Shown here piece after piece: positions 14,912 to 24,548 of a stretch of 39,216 bases of DNA. Positions within the stretch are counted from its first letter, which is position 1. The number at the start of each line of letters is the position of its first letter. The notes beneath the pieces were generated by a model. The model saw nothing but the letters and a program-made list of their open reading frames with translations. It searched no databases and was not told the origin of the DNA. The position numbers were made by a program, and so were the translations under genes. Source of the stretch: an uncultured Lachnospiraceae bacterium (GTDB taxonomy: Bacteria > Bacillota > Clostridia > Lachnospirales > Lachnospiraceae); NCBI GenBank assembly GCA_902770965.1, contig CACXUY010000013.1, positions 1 to 39,216 of the forward strand. The letters are read 5' to 3'.

Positions 14912-16735
14912 ATGTGCGGTATAGTCGGATTTGTTGGCATGCAGAAAGCTGCGCCAATCCTGCTCGATGGACTGAAAAAGCTGGAATACCGAGGCTATGA
15001 TTCTGCCGGAATCGCTGTCATGGATCAGCAGGTCATATCCATAAGCAAGGTCAGGGGAAGGATCGCGAATCTGTGTGAAAAAACGCAGGACGGTTCCCTG
15101 ATGCCGGGCGTCGTGGGAATAGGCCACACAAGGTGGGCGACCCACGGTGCGCCTACCGAGGAGAATGCCCATCCGCATCTGAGCAACGACGGACGGTTTG
15201 CGGTCGTTCATAATGGGATCATAGAGAATTACATCTCCTTGAGAGAGGAGCTTATAAAGGATGGCTATCATTTCCTGAGCGAGACAGACACAGAGGTAAT
15301 TGTCCACCTGATTGAGATGTATTACAGGGGAAATATGAGGGATGCCCTGATAAAAACCGTGAACCGTCTGCGGGGATCATATGCAATCGGGGTGATCTGC
15401 TCCGAGGAAGAGGGAAAGATTTACGCTGTCAGGGAAGCCAGCCCGCTGATTCTCGGAATAGGAATCGGAGAGAATTTCTTCGCCTCTGACGTGACGGCTC
15501 TGGTAAACCACACGAGGAACGTTATTTATCTGGAGGACGGAGAGTTTGCGGAGCTTTCCGCGCAAAGCATAAAGATCTTCGACTGCTCCGGCACGGAGTT
15601 CCGCAAGAAAGCCACACGTATCATGTGGGATGTCCAGGCAGCTGAAAAGGGCGGCTATGAACACTTTATGCTGAAGGAAATCATGGAACAGCCCGGAGCG
15701 GTTAAGGCCACGATCGCCCCCAGGCTAAGGGACGGAAAGGTTGTATTCGAGGAGTTGGAGGGCCTTGCGGCAGAGCTTCCGAATATACGCAAGATTGTCA
15801 TCACGGCCTGCGGTTCGGCTTACTATGCCGGGTGCAATGGGAAATATGCCTTGGAGCGTCTTAGCAGGATCCCGGTCGAGGTGGAGCTGGCCAGCGAGCT
15901 AAGGTACAGCGACCCGCTCATAGATGAACACACGCTGCTGATAGTGATCTCTCAGTCAGGAGAGACGGCGGACACGATTGCCGCGATGAGAGAATGCAAG
16001 TCCAGAGGAGCGGTCACGCTCGCCATCGTGAATGTTGTGGGAAGCTCCATAGCTTCGCTTGCCGACTACACGGTCTATACCTGGGCGGGACCGGAGATCG
16101 CGGTAGCTACGACGAAGGGCTTCACCACTCAGATCACGGTTCTGTATATGCTCTCGTTGTTTTTTGCCGATTGTCTGAAGAGAATCGACAAGGACGAGGA
16201 CAAGTTTATTGAGACCCTTCAGGCTCTTCCGAGAATGATTCAGCAGGCCATCGACATGAATCCGTCTGTTCCGCTCCTGGCAAAAAAATACCATGAAAGC
16301 CATGCGCTCTTCTTTATCGGAAGGAACACGGATTACGCCGTCGCCCTGGAGGGCGCATTGAAGATGAAGGAGATATCGTATCTGCATGCGGAGGCCTACG
16401 CCGCCGGGGAGCTGAAGCACGGCACGATTGCCCTTATCGAAGAGCATCAGCCGGTGATAGCGCTTTGCTGCAATCCGTCCATCATGGAAAAGACATTGAG
16501 CAATATAGTCGAGGTGAAGTCCAGGGGCGCCGAGGTGCTCGCACTGACCTTCCGCCACAACCAGAAAATCCTCTCCGTCGCCGACGACCTGCTCTTTATC
16601 CCTGACGTGGACGCACTGTTCTCGGGAGTAATAGAAATCGTGCCGCTGCAGCTTCTGGCATATTATGTTGCCAAGGAGAACGGGTGCGACATTGATAAAC
16701 CCAAGAATCTTGCGAAGTCCGTCACGGTTGAGTGA
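14912..16735 (+). CDS. glmS: Glutamine-fructose-6-phosphate aminotransferase (isomerizing)
   Basis: 607 residues, the usual GlmS length. Residue 2 is the catalytic Cys (MCGIVGFVG), followed by LEYRGYDSAGIA, GHTRWATHG and VVHNGIIENY of the amidotransferase domain. Two SIS sugar-isomerase domains follow, with ITACGSAYYAG, ISQSGETADT, TTKGFTTQ and the C-terminal DKPKNLAKSVTVE. It makes glucosamine 6-phosphate for cell wall synthesis using glutamine nitrogen. RBS TAGGAGG is strong. I looked for a glmS ribozyme in the 165-bp gap upstream and see nothing with its core, which is unusual for this gene in Gram-positives and may mean regulation with the glutamine cluster or a second glmS elsewhere. Confidence 0.95.
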   Translation: MCGIVGFVGMQKAAPILLDGLKKLEYRGYDSAGIAVMDQQVISISKVRGRIANLCEKTQDGSLMPGVVGIGHTRWATHGAPTEENAHPHLSNDGRFAVVHNGIIENYISLREELIKDGYHFLSETDTEVIVHLIEMYYRGNMRDALIKTVNRLRGSYAIGVICSEEEGKIYAVREASPLILGIGIGENFFASDVTALVNHTRNVIYLEDGEFAELSAQSIKIFDCSGTEFRKKATRIMWDVQAAEKGGYEHFMLKEIMEQPGAVKATIAPRLRDGKVVFEELEGLAAELPNIRKIVITACGSAYYAGCNGKYALERLSRIPVEVELASELRYSDPLIDEHTLLIVISQSGETADTIAAMRECKSRGAVTLAIVNVVGSSIASLADYTVYTWAGPEIAVATTKGFTTQITVLYMLSLFFADCLKRIDKDEDKFIETLQALPRMIQQAIDMNPSVPLLAKKYHESHALFFIGRNTDYAVALEGALKMKEISYLHAEAYAAGELKHGTIALIEEHQPVIALCCNPSIMEKTLSNIVEVKSRGAEVLALTFRHNQKILSVADDLLFIPDVDALFSGVIEIVPLQLLAYYVAKENGCDIDKPKNLAKSVTVE

Positions 16736-16878
16736 AGAATCGGCTTACTGCTTCATTCATGCTTTTATAGATTATCGGGAACCATGCGGTTGGAAGCGAA
16801 AGTGCCGACATGACAGTATATCTGAACAGGAGGAGAAAGCTTAAAAGCTCATGTTCATGATGCATCGGCCAATGGTAA

Positions 16879-18510
<1,632 letters not shown>

Positions 18511-18558
18511 AAGAATCGCAGAGGAATCAAAGATGGATGCGGAGGGAGATATGCGCAA

Positions 18559-19842
18559 ATGATTATGCCGAATATGCACTATGCTGAATTGAAGGAATCT
18601 TACCTGTTTTATCATATAGCGCAGAAGACGGGAGCATATCTGAAGGCTCATCCGGGAGCGCATCTGTACCGTCTGGGTATCGGAGACGTGTCCCTGCCTC
18701 TGTGTGACGCCGTGATACGTGCGCTTCACGAGGCGGTGGACGACCAGGCTCTGAAGGAGCGGTTTCATGGTTATATGCCAGAATGCGGCGCACCCTTCCT
18801 GAGAGAGGGCATAGCCGAACATTATCGCCGCCGCGGGATAGAGATATCTGCCGAGGAAGTCTTCGTATCGAGCGGGGCCAGCGATGAACTGGGAGATATC
18901 CTGGATCTGTTTGACCGCTCAGGAAGCTCCCTGGTCATCGAACCTGCTTATCCGGCTTATGTGGATGCCAATATTATCGCAGGGAGGAAGATCATCCATC
19001 TGGCTTCGGGGCGAGAGAACGGTTTTTTGCCGAGGCCTTGTGACCTTCCCCATCCCTGTGACATTTCGGAATCATGTGAATATGCCGGTCAATGTGATCT
19101 TCCAGGACCTTGTAATCTTTCAGGCTCATGTGAAGCGACTAAGGCGGATCTCTTATATATTTGTTCACCGAACAATCCTACAGGGGCTGTCTTTAACCGC
19201 GAACAGCTTCAGGAATGGGTGGATTATGCCAACGCCAACGGCTCGGTGATTTTGTTTGACGCGGCTTATGAGGCTTATATCGAAGACGGAACGCTGCCCC
19301 GAAGCATCTTTGAGCTGGAGGGCGCGAGGACCTGCGTCATAGAGATCTGCTCACTGTCAAAAACAGCCGGCTTTACCGGAACCAGGCTCGGATATACTAT
19401 AATCCCAAAAGCTTTGATTCGCAACGGCATGAGCTTTAATGCCATGTGGATCCGAAACCGCACGACTAAAACGAACGGCGTCTCTTATATCATCCAGAAG
19501 GGCGGCGCGGCGGTCTTTACAGAGGAGGGACAGAGGCAGATAAAGGAGAGCATAAGCTTCTACAAGGAAAATGCGAGAATCCTGATGTCCGCTTTAGACC
19601 GGCTCGGCATCTGGTACTGCGGAGGAAAGAACGCACCCTATATATGGCTGAGATGCCCGGACGGCATGGACAGCTGGGGTTTCTTCGAATATCTATTAAA
19701 TGAAATCCAGGTCGTCGGAACTCCCGGAGCAGGCTTCGGCACATGCGGAGAAGGATATATGCGTTTTTCAACCTTCGGAAGTCGGGAGGATACGGAGGAA
19801 GCCGCAAGAAGACTGATTAAGCTGCTGGGTAGGGATAAATAA
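18559..19842 (+). CDS. LL-diaminopimelate aminotransferase-like PLP enzyme with Cys hexapeptide-repeat insertion
   Basis: 427 residues. Class I/II aminotransferase fold of the DapL type: YRLGIGDVSLPL near the N-terminus, VSSGASDELGDILDLF, ICSPNNPTGAVFN, the PLP-lysine motif CSLSKTAGFTGTRLGY, and TPGAGFG...YMRFSTFGS near the end. DapL makes LL-diaminopimelate from tetrahydrodipicolinate and glutamate. Unusually, residues 160-195 consist of six consecutive hexapeptides of form x-Cys-[Asp/Glu/Asn]-x-x-x (PCDLPH, PCDISE, SCEYAG, QCDLPG, PCNLSG, SCEATK), lying in a loop just before the ADLLYICSPNNPTGA strand. Relatives have only a short linker there. GGAGGGAG precedes the start. The gene lies 48 bp after pyrG. 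Other aminotransferase activities remain possible. Confidence 0.85.
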   Translation: MIMPNMHYAELKESYLFYHIAQKTGAYLKAHPGAHLYRLGIGDVSLPLCDAVIRALHEAVDDQALKERFHGYMPECGAPFLREGIAEHYRRRGIEISAEEVFVSSGASDELGDILDLFDRSGSSLVIEPAYPAYVDANIIAGRKIIHLASGRENGFLPRPCDLPHPCDISESCEYAGQCDLPGPCNLSGSCEATKADLLYICSPNNPTGAVFNREQLQEWVDYANANGSVILFDAAYEAYIEDGTLPRSIFELEGARTCVIEICSLSKTAGFTGTRLGYTIIPKALIRNGMSFNAMWIRNRTTKTNGVSYIIQKGGAAVFTEEGQRQIKESISFYKENARILMSALDRLGIWYCGGKNAPYIWLRCPDGMDSWGFFEYLLNEIQVVGTPGAGFGTCGEGYMRFSTFGSREDTEEAARRLIKLLGRDK

Positions 19843-19862
19843 TAATAGTAAGTCTGACCAGT

Positions 19863-19931
19863 GTCTCAGATTCGGGATGCTGCGCATCCCCTTTTTGTGG
19901 GGCGATCTATAGTGGGGCAATCAATAATTAC
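19863..19931. repeat. Family 1 repeat, degenerate copy
   Basis: Contains CGGGATGCTGCGCATCCC (a perfect GGGATGC-TGC-GCATCCC palindrome) and ends in AATAATTAC, as in the full copy, but the outer left arm has decayed. Confidence 0.6.
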
Positions 19932-19951
19932 AACGAATGGTTTCGATTACG

Positions 19952-19986
19952 AAAAACAGCTCACTGTCAGGTGGGCTGTTTTTTCT
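19952..19986 (+). terminator. Terminator after the glutamine cluster
   Basis: Stem AAAAACAGCTCAC with GTGGGCTGTTTTT (one G-T), loop TGTCAG, ending in a run of T. It closes the plus-strand cluster about 110 nt after the aminotransferase. Confidence 0.85.
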
Positions 19987-20000
19987 TAGCACAGGCCCAT

Positions 20001-20094
20001 GCAAGGAGTTATTCCCGCTTTGTCGGGCACGGGCTGCGCGGCGGGGCGGGAGCGCAGAGCGCGAAGCCACGCCGATACTTATGCAGTTGGTGGT
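20001..20094. repeat. Composite of family 3 and GC-rich family 2 repeats (copy A)
   Basis: The left part matches 10749-10795. From about 20038 it matches the GC-rich repeat also found near 22361 and 22876: GGCGGGGCG, then GCGCGAAGCCACGCC, then ACTTAT and AGTTGGTG. It lies just upstream of the iscS promoter. Confidence 0.65.
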
Positions 20095-20183
20095 ATCACG
20101 AAACGTTGCATATAGGTTTATCGGGGATTAAATTGTTGAATATATTTTGAATATATTTTTCTGGAATCGGCGCATAAAACCTA

Positions 20184-20212
20184 TTGACATGATAGGTATT
20201 AAGCCGTATAAT
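20184..20212 (+). promoter_or_regulatory. Consensus promoter of the iscS-iscU-rrf2 operon
   Basis: Perfect TTGACA (20184-20189), 17-bp spacer and TATAAT (20207-20212). It gives a leader of about 260 nt. Confidence 0.9.
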
Positions 20213-20224
20213 ACCTACCATGTC
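20186..20224. promoter_or_regulatory. 39-bp palindromic operator over the isc promoter
   Basis: Arms GACATGATAGGTATTA (20186-20201) and TAATACCTACCATGTC (20209-20224) match at 15 of 16 positions around a 7-bp centre. The palindrome spans -35 to the start site, so a bound protein would block transcription. The Rrf2-family regulator encoded two genes downstream is the obvious candidate. Confidence 0.8.
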
Positions 20225-20260
20225 AGTAAGTGGAAGGCTTGAGGTTGTGCGGCTCATTTT

Positions 20261-20326
20261 GCATCAGTAAGTGTCTGTATATATTAATATCGGAAGTCAT
20301 AACGGTTATAACGGACAGACTGATGC
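20261..20326 (+). promoter_or_regulatory. Long-range stem in the iscS leader
   Basis: GCATCA (20261-20266) and GTCTGT (20273-20278) pair with TGATGC (20321-20326) and ACAGAC (20315-20320), making a 12-bp stem with one 6-nt bulge. No known riboswitch is recognised. Confidence 0.45.
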
Positions 20327-20390
20327 CATAAACCGGGCCGATAACAGGCGAATTTCCATTTCAGACAGTTATCTGTTCATCACGCATTGG

Positions 20391-20434
20391 TGCAGCTATT
20401 CAATGCCCGGGATTCGGGATGCTGAATAATTGCA
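20391..20434. repeat. Family 1 repeat, short hairpin copy in the iscS leader
   Basis: TGCAGCTATTCA and TGAATAATTGCA flank GATTCGGGATGC, the core motif of the family. It lies 45 nt before the iscS start. Confidence 0.65.
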
Positions 20435-20478
20435 GATTACAGATTACATTTACATATAGCATAGGAGAGAGATAAATT

Positions 20479-21663
20479 ATGTCAGACTTCATTTATATGG
20501 ATAATGCTGCCACCACGAGAATTGCGCCGGAGGTTCTTGATGCGATGCTGCCGTACCTTCGCGAGGAATACGGCAATCCGTCGAGCGCATATAAGTTTTC
20601 CGGGAGAATTGCGGAGAAGGTAGCCGAGGCGAGAAATACTATCGGCAAGGTTATCGGCGCAAAGGAGAAGGAGATTTTCTTTACAAGCGGCGGCAGTGAG
20701 TCGGACAACTGGGCGATCAAGGGCATTGCGGATGCCCGAAGAGATAAGGGAAACCATATCATCACGACGAAGATAGAGCATCACGCAGTGCTTCATACAT
20801 GTGAATTCTTGGAGAAAAGAGGCTTCGAGGTCACATATCTGCCGGTGGATGAAAAGGGTCTGGTCAATATTGATGAGCTCAAGGCGGCTATCAGGCCGTC
20901 GACTATTCTTGTATCGGTCATGTTTGCAAACAACGAGATCGGCACTATAGAGCCGATCAAGGAGATCGGAAGAATAGCTCATGAACACGGAGTGCTGTTC
21001 CATACCGATGCGGTGCAGGCCTTCGGACATGTCCCTATAGACGTTAACGAGATGAATATCGACCTTATGTCCGCGAGCGCCCATAAGATACATGGACCAA
21101 AAGGCGTAGGCTTCCTGTATATAAGGTCGGGCGTCAGGCTGTCGAACCTTATTCACGGCGGTGCGCAGGAATCAGGAAGACGCGCGGGGACCACGAATGC
21201 AGCGGGCATCATTGGGTTTGCGAAGGCCGCGGAGCTGGCTGCAAGGGATATGGAGGACACCATTTCCCGCGAGAAAACATTGAGAGACCGGTTGATGCAC
21301 AAGGTCTTATCGGAAGTTCCTTATGCCCGAGTGAACGGAGATCTTGAGAACAGGCTTTCGAACAATGTGAGCTTCTGTTTCCGTTTTGTCGAGGGAGAGT
21401 CATTGCTAATCATGCTTGACAACAAGGGGATATGTGCCTCGTCAGGCTCGGCGTGTACATCGGGAAGCCTTGATCCGTCGCACGTCCTGTTGGCGATAGG
21501 CCTGCCTCATGAGATTGCCCACGGCTCATTGAGGCTCACTTTGTCGGCTGAGAATACCGAGGAGGAGATAGATTACGTTGCGGAAACCATTAAACAGGTG
21601 GTTCAGAGGCTTCGGATGATGTCGCCGCTGTACGAGGATTTTGTTAAGAAGAATCGGGAATAA
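20479..21663 (+). CDS. iscS: Cysteine desulfurase (IscS/NifS type)
   Basis: 394 residues. PLP fold of class V: MDNAATTR at the N-terminus, TSGGSESDNWAI, HHAVLHTCE, HTDAVQAFGH, SASAHKIHGPKG with PLP-Lys203, and the active-site loop ASSGSACTSG with Cys326. It removes sulfur from cysteine as a persulfide and passes it to the scaffold encoded next. Start ATG has TAGGAGAGAG upstream. It opens a three-gene set iscS-iscU-rrf2 behind a strong promoter within a palindrome. NifS and IscS cannot be told apart from sequence alone. Confidence 0.95.
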   Translation: MSDFIYMDNAATTRIAPEVLDAMLPYLREEYGNPSSAYKFSGRIAEKVAEARNTIGKVIGAKEKEIFFTSGGSESDNWAIKGIADARRDKGNHIITTKIEHHAVLHTCEFLEKRGFEVTYLPVDEKGLVNIDELKAAIRPSTILVSVMFANNEIGTIEPIKEIGRIAHEHGVLFHTDAVQAFGHVPIDVNEMNIDLMSASAHKIHGPKGVGFLYIRSGVRLSNLIHGGAQESGRRAGTTNAAGIIGFAKAAELAARDMEDTISREKTLRDRLMHKVLSEVPYARVNGDLENRLSNNVSFCFRFVEGESLLIMLDNKGICASSGSACTSGSLDPSHVLLAIGLPHEIAHGSLRLTLSAENTEEEIDYVAETIKQVVQRLRMMSPLYEDFVKKNRE

Positions 21664-21786
21664 GACGTCAATAACTGTGGAAAAAGCGACACTGATATAG
21701 GAGAGAAGCAGCATAGACTGCATTTTCAAGTCAGATGTTAATTCATCAAGAGCAAGACTAACACTGTGACAAGAGGAGGAAGAAGC

Positions 21787-22248
21787 ATGAGTCAGGTTAC
21801 TGAATATAGTGAAAAGGTCATGGATCATTTTTGTAATCCGCGCAATGTCGGGGAGATCGAAGGAGCGTCCGGAGTCGGCACGGTGGGAAACGCAAAATGC
21901 GGGGACATCATGCGAATGTACCTTGATATAGATGAGAACCAGATCATAAGGGAAGCGAAATTTAAGACCTTTGGCTGCGGAGCCGCAATCGCGACGAGCT
22001 CCATGGCGACGGAGCTTGTGAAGGGAAAGAGCGTGAGGGAAGCTCTGGAAATCACAAATAAAGCCGTGATGGAGGCTTTGGACGGCCTGCCCCCCATAAA
22101 GGTGCATTGTTCGCTTCTGGCTGAGCAGGCCATACACGCCGCCTTGTGGGATTACGCGGAGAAAAACAATATCAGGATAGATGGACTGAAACCGCCTGTG
22201 AACGACATTGATGAGACTGAAGAATTCTACCAGACACAAGGGGAATAA
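21787..22248 (+). CDS. iscU: Fe-S cluster assembly scaffold (IscU/NifU N-terminal type)
   Basis: 153 residues, starting at the ATG with AAGAGGAGGAAG upstream. MDHFCNPRNVGEI is the classic N-terminal motif. The three cluster-ligand cysteines are Cys38 (NAKCGD), Cys64 (FGCGAA) and Cys108 (VHCSLLAEQ); the Asp of CGD is present. It assembles Fe-S clusters from sulfur delivered by the desulfurase. The Fe-S-rich glutamate synthase subunits nearby are plausible customers. The C-terminus past about residue 125 is acidic and not part of the core. Confidence 0.94.
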   Translation: MSQVTEYSEKVMDHFCNPRNVGEIEGASGVGTVGNAKCGDIMRMYLDIDENQIIREAKFKTFGCGAAIATSSMATELVKGKSVREALEITNKAVMEALDGLPPIKVHCSLLAEQAIHAALWDYAEKNNIRIDGLKPPVNDIDETEEFYQTQGE

Positions 22249-22264
22249 GCTGTCAATGGTTCTG

Positions 22265-22286
22265 TAAGCCCATGTCCTTGGGCTTA
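22265..22286 (+). terminator. Hairpin after iscU
   Basis: Perfect 8-bp stem TAAGCCCA/TGGGCTTA with a 6-nt loop, 17 nt after the stop. There is no clear T-run, so it may be a weak terminator or a processing stem. Confidence 0.45.
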
Positions 22287-22331
22287 TATTCATGGAGGTA
22301 TCATGTGGGTCATGTAGGTTTAGATTGGAGT

Positions 22332-22437
22332 CCGTATGCCGGATAACAACTGAGAATGCCAGGCGGCGGGGCGAGAGCGCGAAGCACGAAGCCTCGCCTG
22401 GGCTTATAAAGCTGTCCGAGCTGATCCTGGCATACGG
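22332..22437. repeat. GC-rich family 2 repeat (copy B) flanked by inverted repeats
   Basis: The core GGCGGCGGGGCGAGAGCGCG, then AAGCACGAAGCCTCGCC and GGCTTATAAAGCTG, matches copies A and C. Flanks CCGTATGCC (22332-22340) and GGCATACGG (22429-22437) are inverted, as are ATGCCAGG (22356-22363) and CCTGGCAT (22426-22433). Confidence 0.7.
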
Positions 22438-22459
22438 GCTTAGGTGAGGGAGGATTCGA

Positions 22460-22855
22460 ATGATATCAACTCGAGGACGGTATGCCCTGAGGGTCATGGT
22501 GGATATCGCGCTGAATCAAAATGACGGTTATGTGCCGATGAAGGAAGTAGCGGCAAGGCAGGATCTTTCATTGAAATATCTCGAGCAGATATTGCCGCCG
22601 CTCTCGAAAAACGGTCTTGTTACGGGGCTTCAGGGGAAAGGCGGCGGATACCGCCTGACGAGAGAGCCGGAGGAATATAAGATCAGCGAGATACTGGCAC
22701 TGACAGAGAAGGAGCTTGAGCCGGTGAGCTGTCTTGTAAAGGGAAGGCCTGAATGTACGAGAAGATCGGTATGTAAGACAATCGCTTTCTGGGAGGGGAT
22801 GGATCGGGTGATAAAAGACTATCTTGACTCCCATACGCTGAGGGATCTCATGTAA
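22460..22855 (+). CDS. Rrf2-family transcriptional regulator (IscR/CymR-like)
   Basis: 131 residues. Winged-helix N-terminus MISTRGRYALRVMVDIA, recognition region LSLKYLEQILPPLSKNGLVTG and wing GKGGGYRLTR are typical of Rrf2 proteins. Three cysteines (Cys91, Cys99, Cys105; spacing Cx7Cx5C) stand where IscR ligates a [2Fe-2S] cluster, so it may sense Fe-S status. Alternatively, as CymR, it could sense cysteine supply with CysK, whose gene lies downstream. Its place after iscS-iscU and the large palindrome over their promoter suggest autoregulation. Confidence 0.9.
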   Translation: MISTRGRYALRVMVDIALNQNDGYVPMKEVAARQDLSLKYLEQILPPLSKNGLVTGLQGKGGGYRLTREPEEYKISEILALTEKELEPVSCLVKGRPECTRRSVCKTIAFWEGMDRVIKDYLDSHTLRDLM

Positions 22856-22875
22856 AGCAAGGGGAGTGCGAATAC

Positions 22876-22935
22876 CTGGCGGCGGAGCGAGTGTGCGAAG
22901 CACGAAGCCACGCCGAGACTTATATAGTTGGTGAT
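22876..22935. repeat. GC-rich family 2 repeat (copy C)
   Basis: GGCGGCGGAGCGAG, then TGTGCGAAGCACGAAGCCA, CGCCGAGACTTATATAGTTGG. Nearest to copy A in its 3' half (CCACGCCGA, then ACTTAT, then AGTTGGTG). Confidence 0.7.
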
Positions 22936-23032
22936 GCCAATCCGCAGGGCTTTATATGCGTGGTGGCACTTGCAACGCAAGCATGCAGGTTTACTGATTA
23001 ATACTGATTAAAAACAAAGGGAGATTGAAATT

Positions 23033-24319
23033 ATGAGCGAATACAGATTTGAAACACTTCAGTTGCATGTCGGGCAGGAACAGGCCGATCCCGCGACAGA
23101 CGCGAGGGCAGTTCCTATTTATCAGACGACCTCTTATGTGTTCCATAACAGCAAGCATGCGGCCGACAGATTCGGTCTGGCCGATCCCGGCAATATTTAC
23201 GGCAGACTCACGAATTCCACCCAGGAGGTGCTGGAGAAAAGACTGGCAGCTCTTGAAGGAGGCAGCGCGGCGCTTGCCCTGGCATCCGGCGCGGCGGCAA
23301 TTACGTATACGATAGAGGCGCTTGCCGCGAATGGCGGACATGTTGTGGCTCAGAAGACGATCTATGGCGGAACCTTCAACCTGCTGGCGCATACGCTGCC
23401 ACAGTACGGAATCAGGACGAGCTTCGTGGATATCCATGATCTGAGTGAGGTCGAGGCGGCTATAGAGGAAGACACCAGGGCTGTATTCCTTGAAACCTTG
23501 GGAAATCCGAACAGCGATATCCCGGATATCGACGCGGTGTCGGAGATAGCGCACAAATACGGAATCCCTGTCGTGATCGACAATACCTTCGGTACGCCAT
23601 ACCTCATCAGGCCGATAGAGCATGGGGCTGATATCGTTGTTCATTCGGCGACAAAATTCATCGGTGGACATGGCACGACGCTTGGTGGTATCATTGTAGA
23701 GTCGGGGAGGTTTGATTGGAAGGCCAGCGGCAAATATCCGAATATCGCGTCGCCCAATCAGAGCTATCATGGGGTGTCGTTCTACGATGCCGTGGGAGCG
23801 GCAGCATTTGTCACCTATATCCGCGCTATCCTGCTAAGGGACACCGGAGCTGCCATATCGCCTTTCAATGCCTTTTTGCTGCTACAGGGAGTCGAGACGC
23901 TTTCGCTGCGTCTTGAGCGGCACGCTGAGAACACGAAGAAGGTCGTTGAGTTTCTGAACAGCCATCCGCAGGTGGAGAAGGTAAATCATCCGTCTCTTGC
24001 GGATCACCCGGATCATGAGGTGTACAAGAGATATTTCCCGAACGGCGGAGGCTCTATATTTACCTTTGATATCAGGGGCGGGCAAGAGGAAGCCTGGAGG
24101 TTCATAGATAACCTGAGGATTTTCTCTCTTCTCGCAAATGTGGCCGACGTAAAGAGCCTGGTTATCCATCCGGCGTCTACCACGCACTCACAGCTCACGG
24201 AAGAGGAGCTTCTGGATCAGGGTATCAAGCCGAACACCATCCGCCTTTCCATCGGCACGGAGCACATTGATGATATCATCGCGGACCTTGAGAATGGATT
24301 CGCGGCGATAAAAGCCTGA
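23033..24319 (+). CDS. O-acetylhomoserine sulfhydrylase-like PLP enzyme
   Basis: 428 residues, the length of MetY-type enzymes rather than the shorter cystathionine synthases (about 380). Motifs: FETLQLHVGQ, PIYQTTSYVF, YGRLTNSTQEVLEKRLAALEGG, VVIDNTFGTPYL, HSATKFIGGHGT with PLP-Lys208, and SLVIHPASTTHSQL near the C-terminus. It adds sulfide (or methanethiol) to O-acetylhomoserine. With cysK after it and an Rrf2 regulator before it, it belongs to a sulfur assimilation set. RBS AAAGGGAG is clear. Possible side use is cysteine recycling. Confidence 0.92.
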   Translation: MSEYRFETLQLHVGQEQADPATDARAVPIYQTTSYVFHNSKHAADRFGLADPGNIYGRLTNSTQEVLEKRLAALEGGSAALALASGAAAITYTIEALAANGGHVVAQKTIYGGTFNLLAHTLPQYGIRTSFVDIHDLSEVEAAIEEDTRAVFLETLGNPNSDIPDIDAVSEIAHKYGIPVVIDNTFGTPYLIRPIEHGADIVVHSATKFIGGHGTTLGGIIVESGRFDWKASGKYPNIASPNQSYHGVSFYDAVGAAAFVTYIRAILLRDTGAAISPFNAFLLLQGVETLSLRLERHAENTKKVVEFLNSHPQVEKVNHPSLADHPDHEVYKRYFPNGGGSIFTFDIRGGQEEAWRFIDNLRIFSLLANVADVKSLVIHPASTTHSQLTEEELLDQGIKPNTIRLSIGTEHIDDIIADLENGFAAIKA

Positions 24320-24365
24320 ACCCATCGGAGAAGCCGCAAAGGGCGCAGACGCGAAAGACATAGCT

Positions 24366-24535
24366 CAGACAGCAGACGCGGCAGAACCGGCATCAGATCA
24401 ATAAATAAGCAGATTGGGCTGTGCATGCAGGCCAGACAGCAGACGCGGCAGAACCGGCATCAGATCAATAAATAAGCCGATTAGGCTGTGCCTGCAGGTC
24501 AGACAGCAGACGCAGCAGAACCGGCATCAATATAG
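24366..24535. repeat. 67-bp tandem repeat upstream of cysK
   Basis: Units begin CAGACAGCAGACGC at 24366, 24433 and 24500; the first two are full 67-bp copies differing at a few positions, the third stops at the cysK ribosome binding site. The repeat contains no clear promoter. Confidence 0.9.
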
Positions 24536-24548
24536 GAGGAATGGAATT

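Noticed and set aside
22856-24548. Possible T-box or SAM riboswitch before the sulfhydrylase or cysK genes
   Set aside because: No T-box sequence, anti-terminator or SAM core is apparent; the gaps hold repeats instead.
24414-24548. N-terminal extension of CysK
   Set aside because: It translates the 67-bp tandem repeat and lacks family similarity; the ATG at 24549 has a strong RBS and matches normal CysK length.
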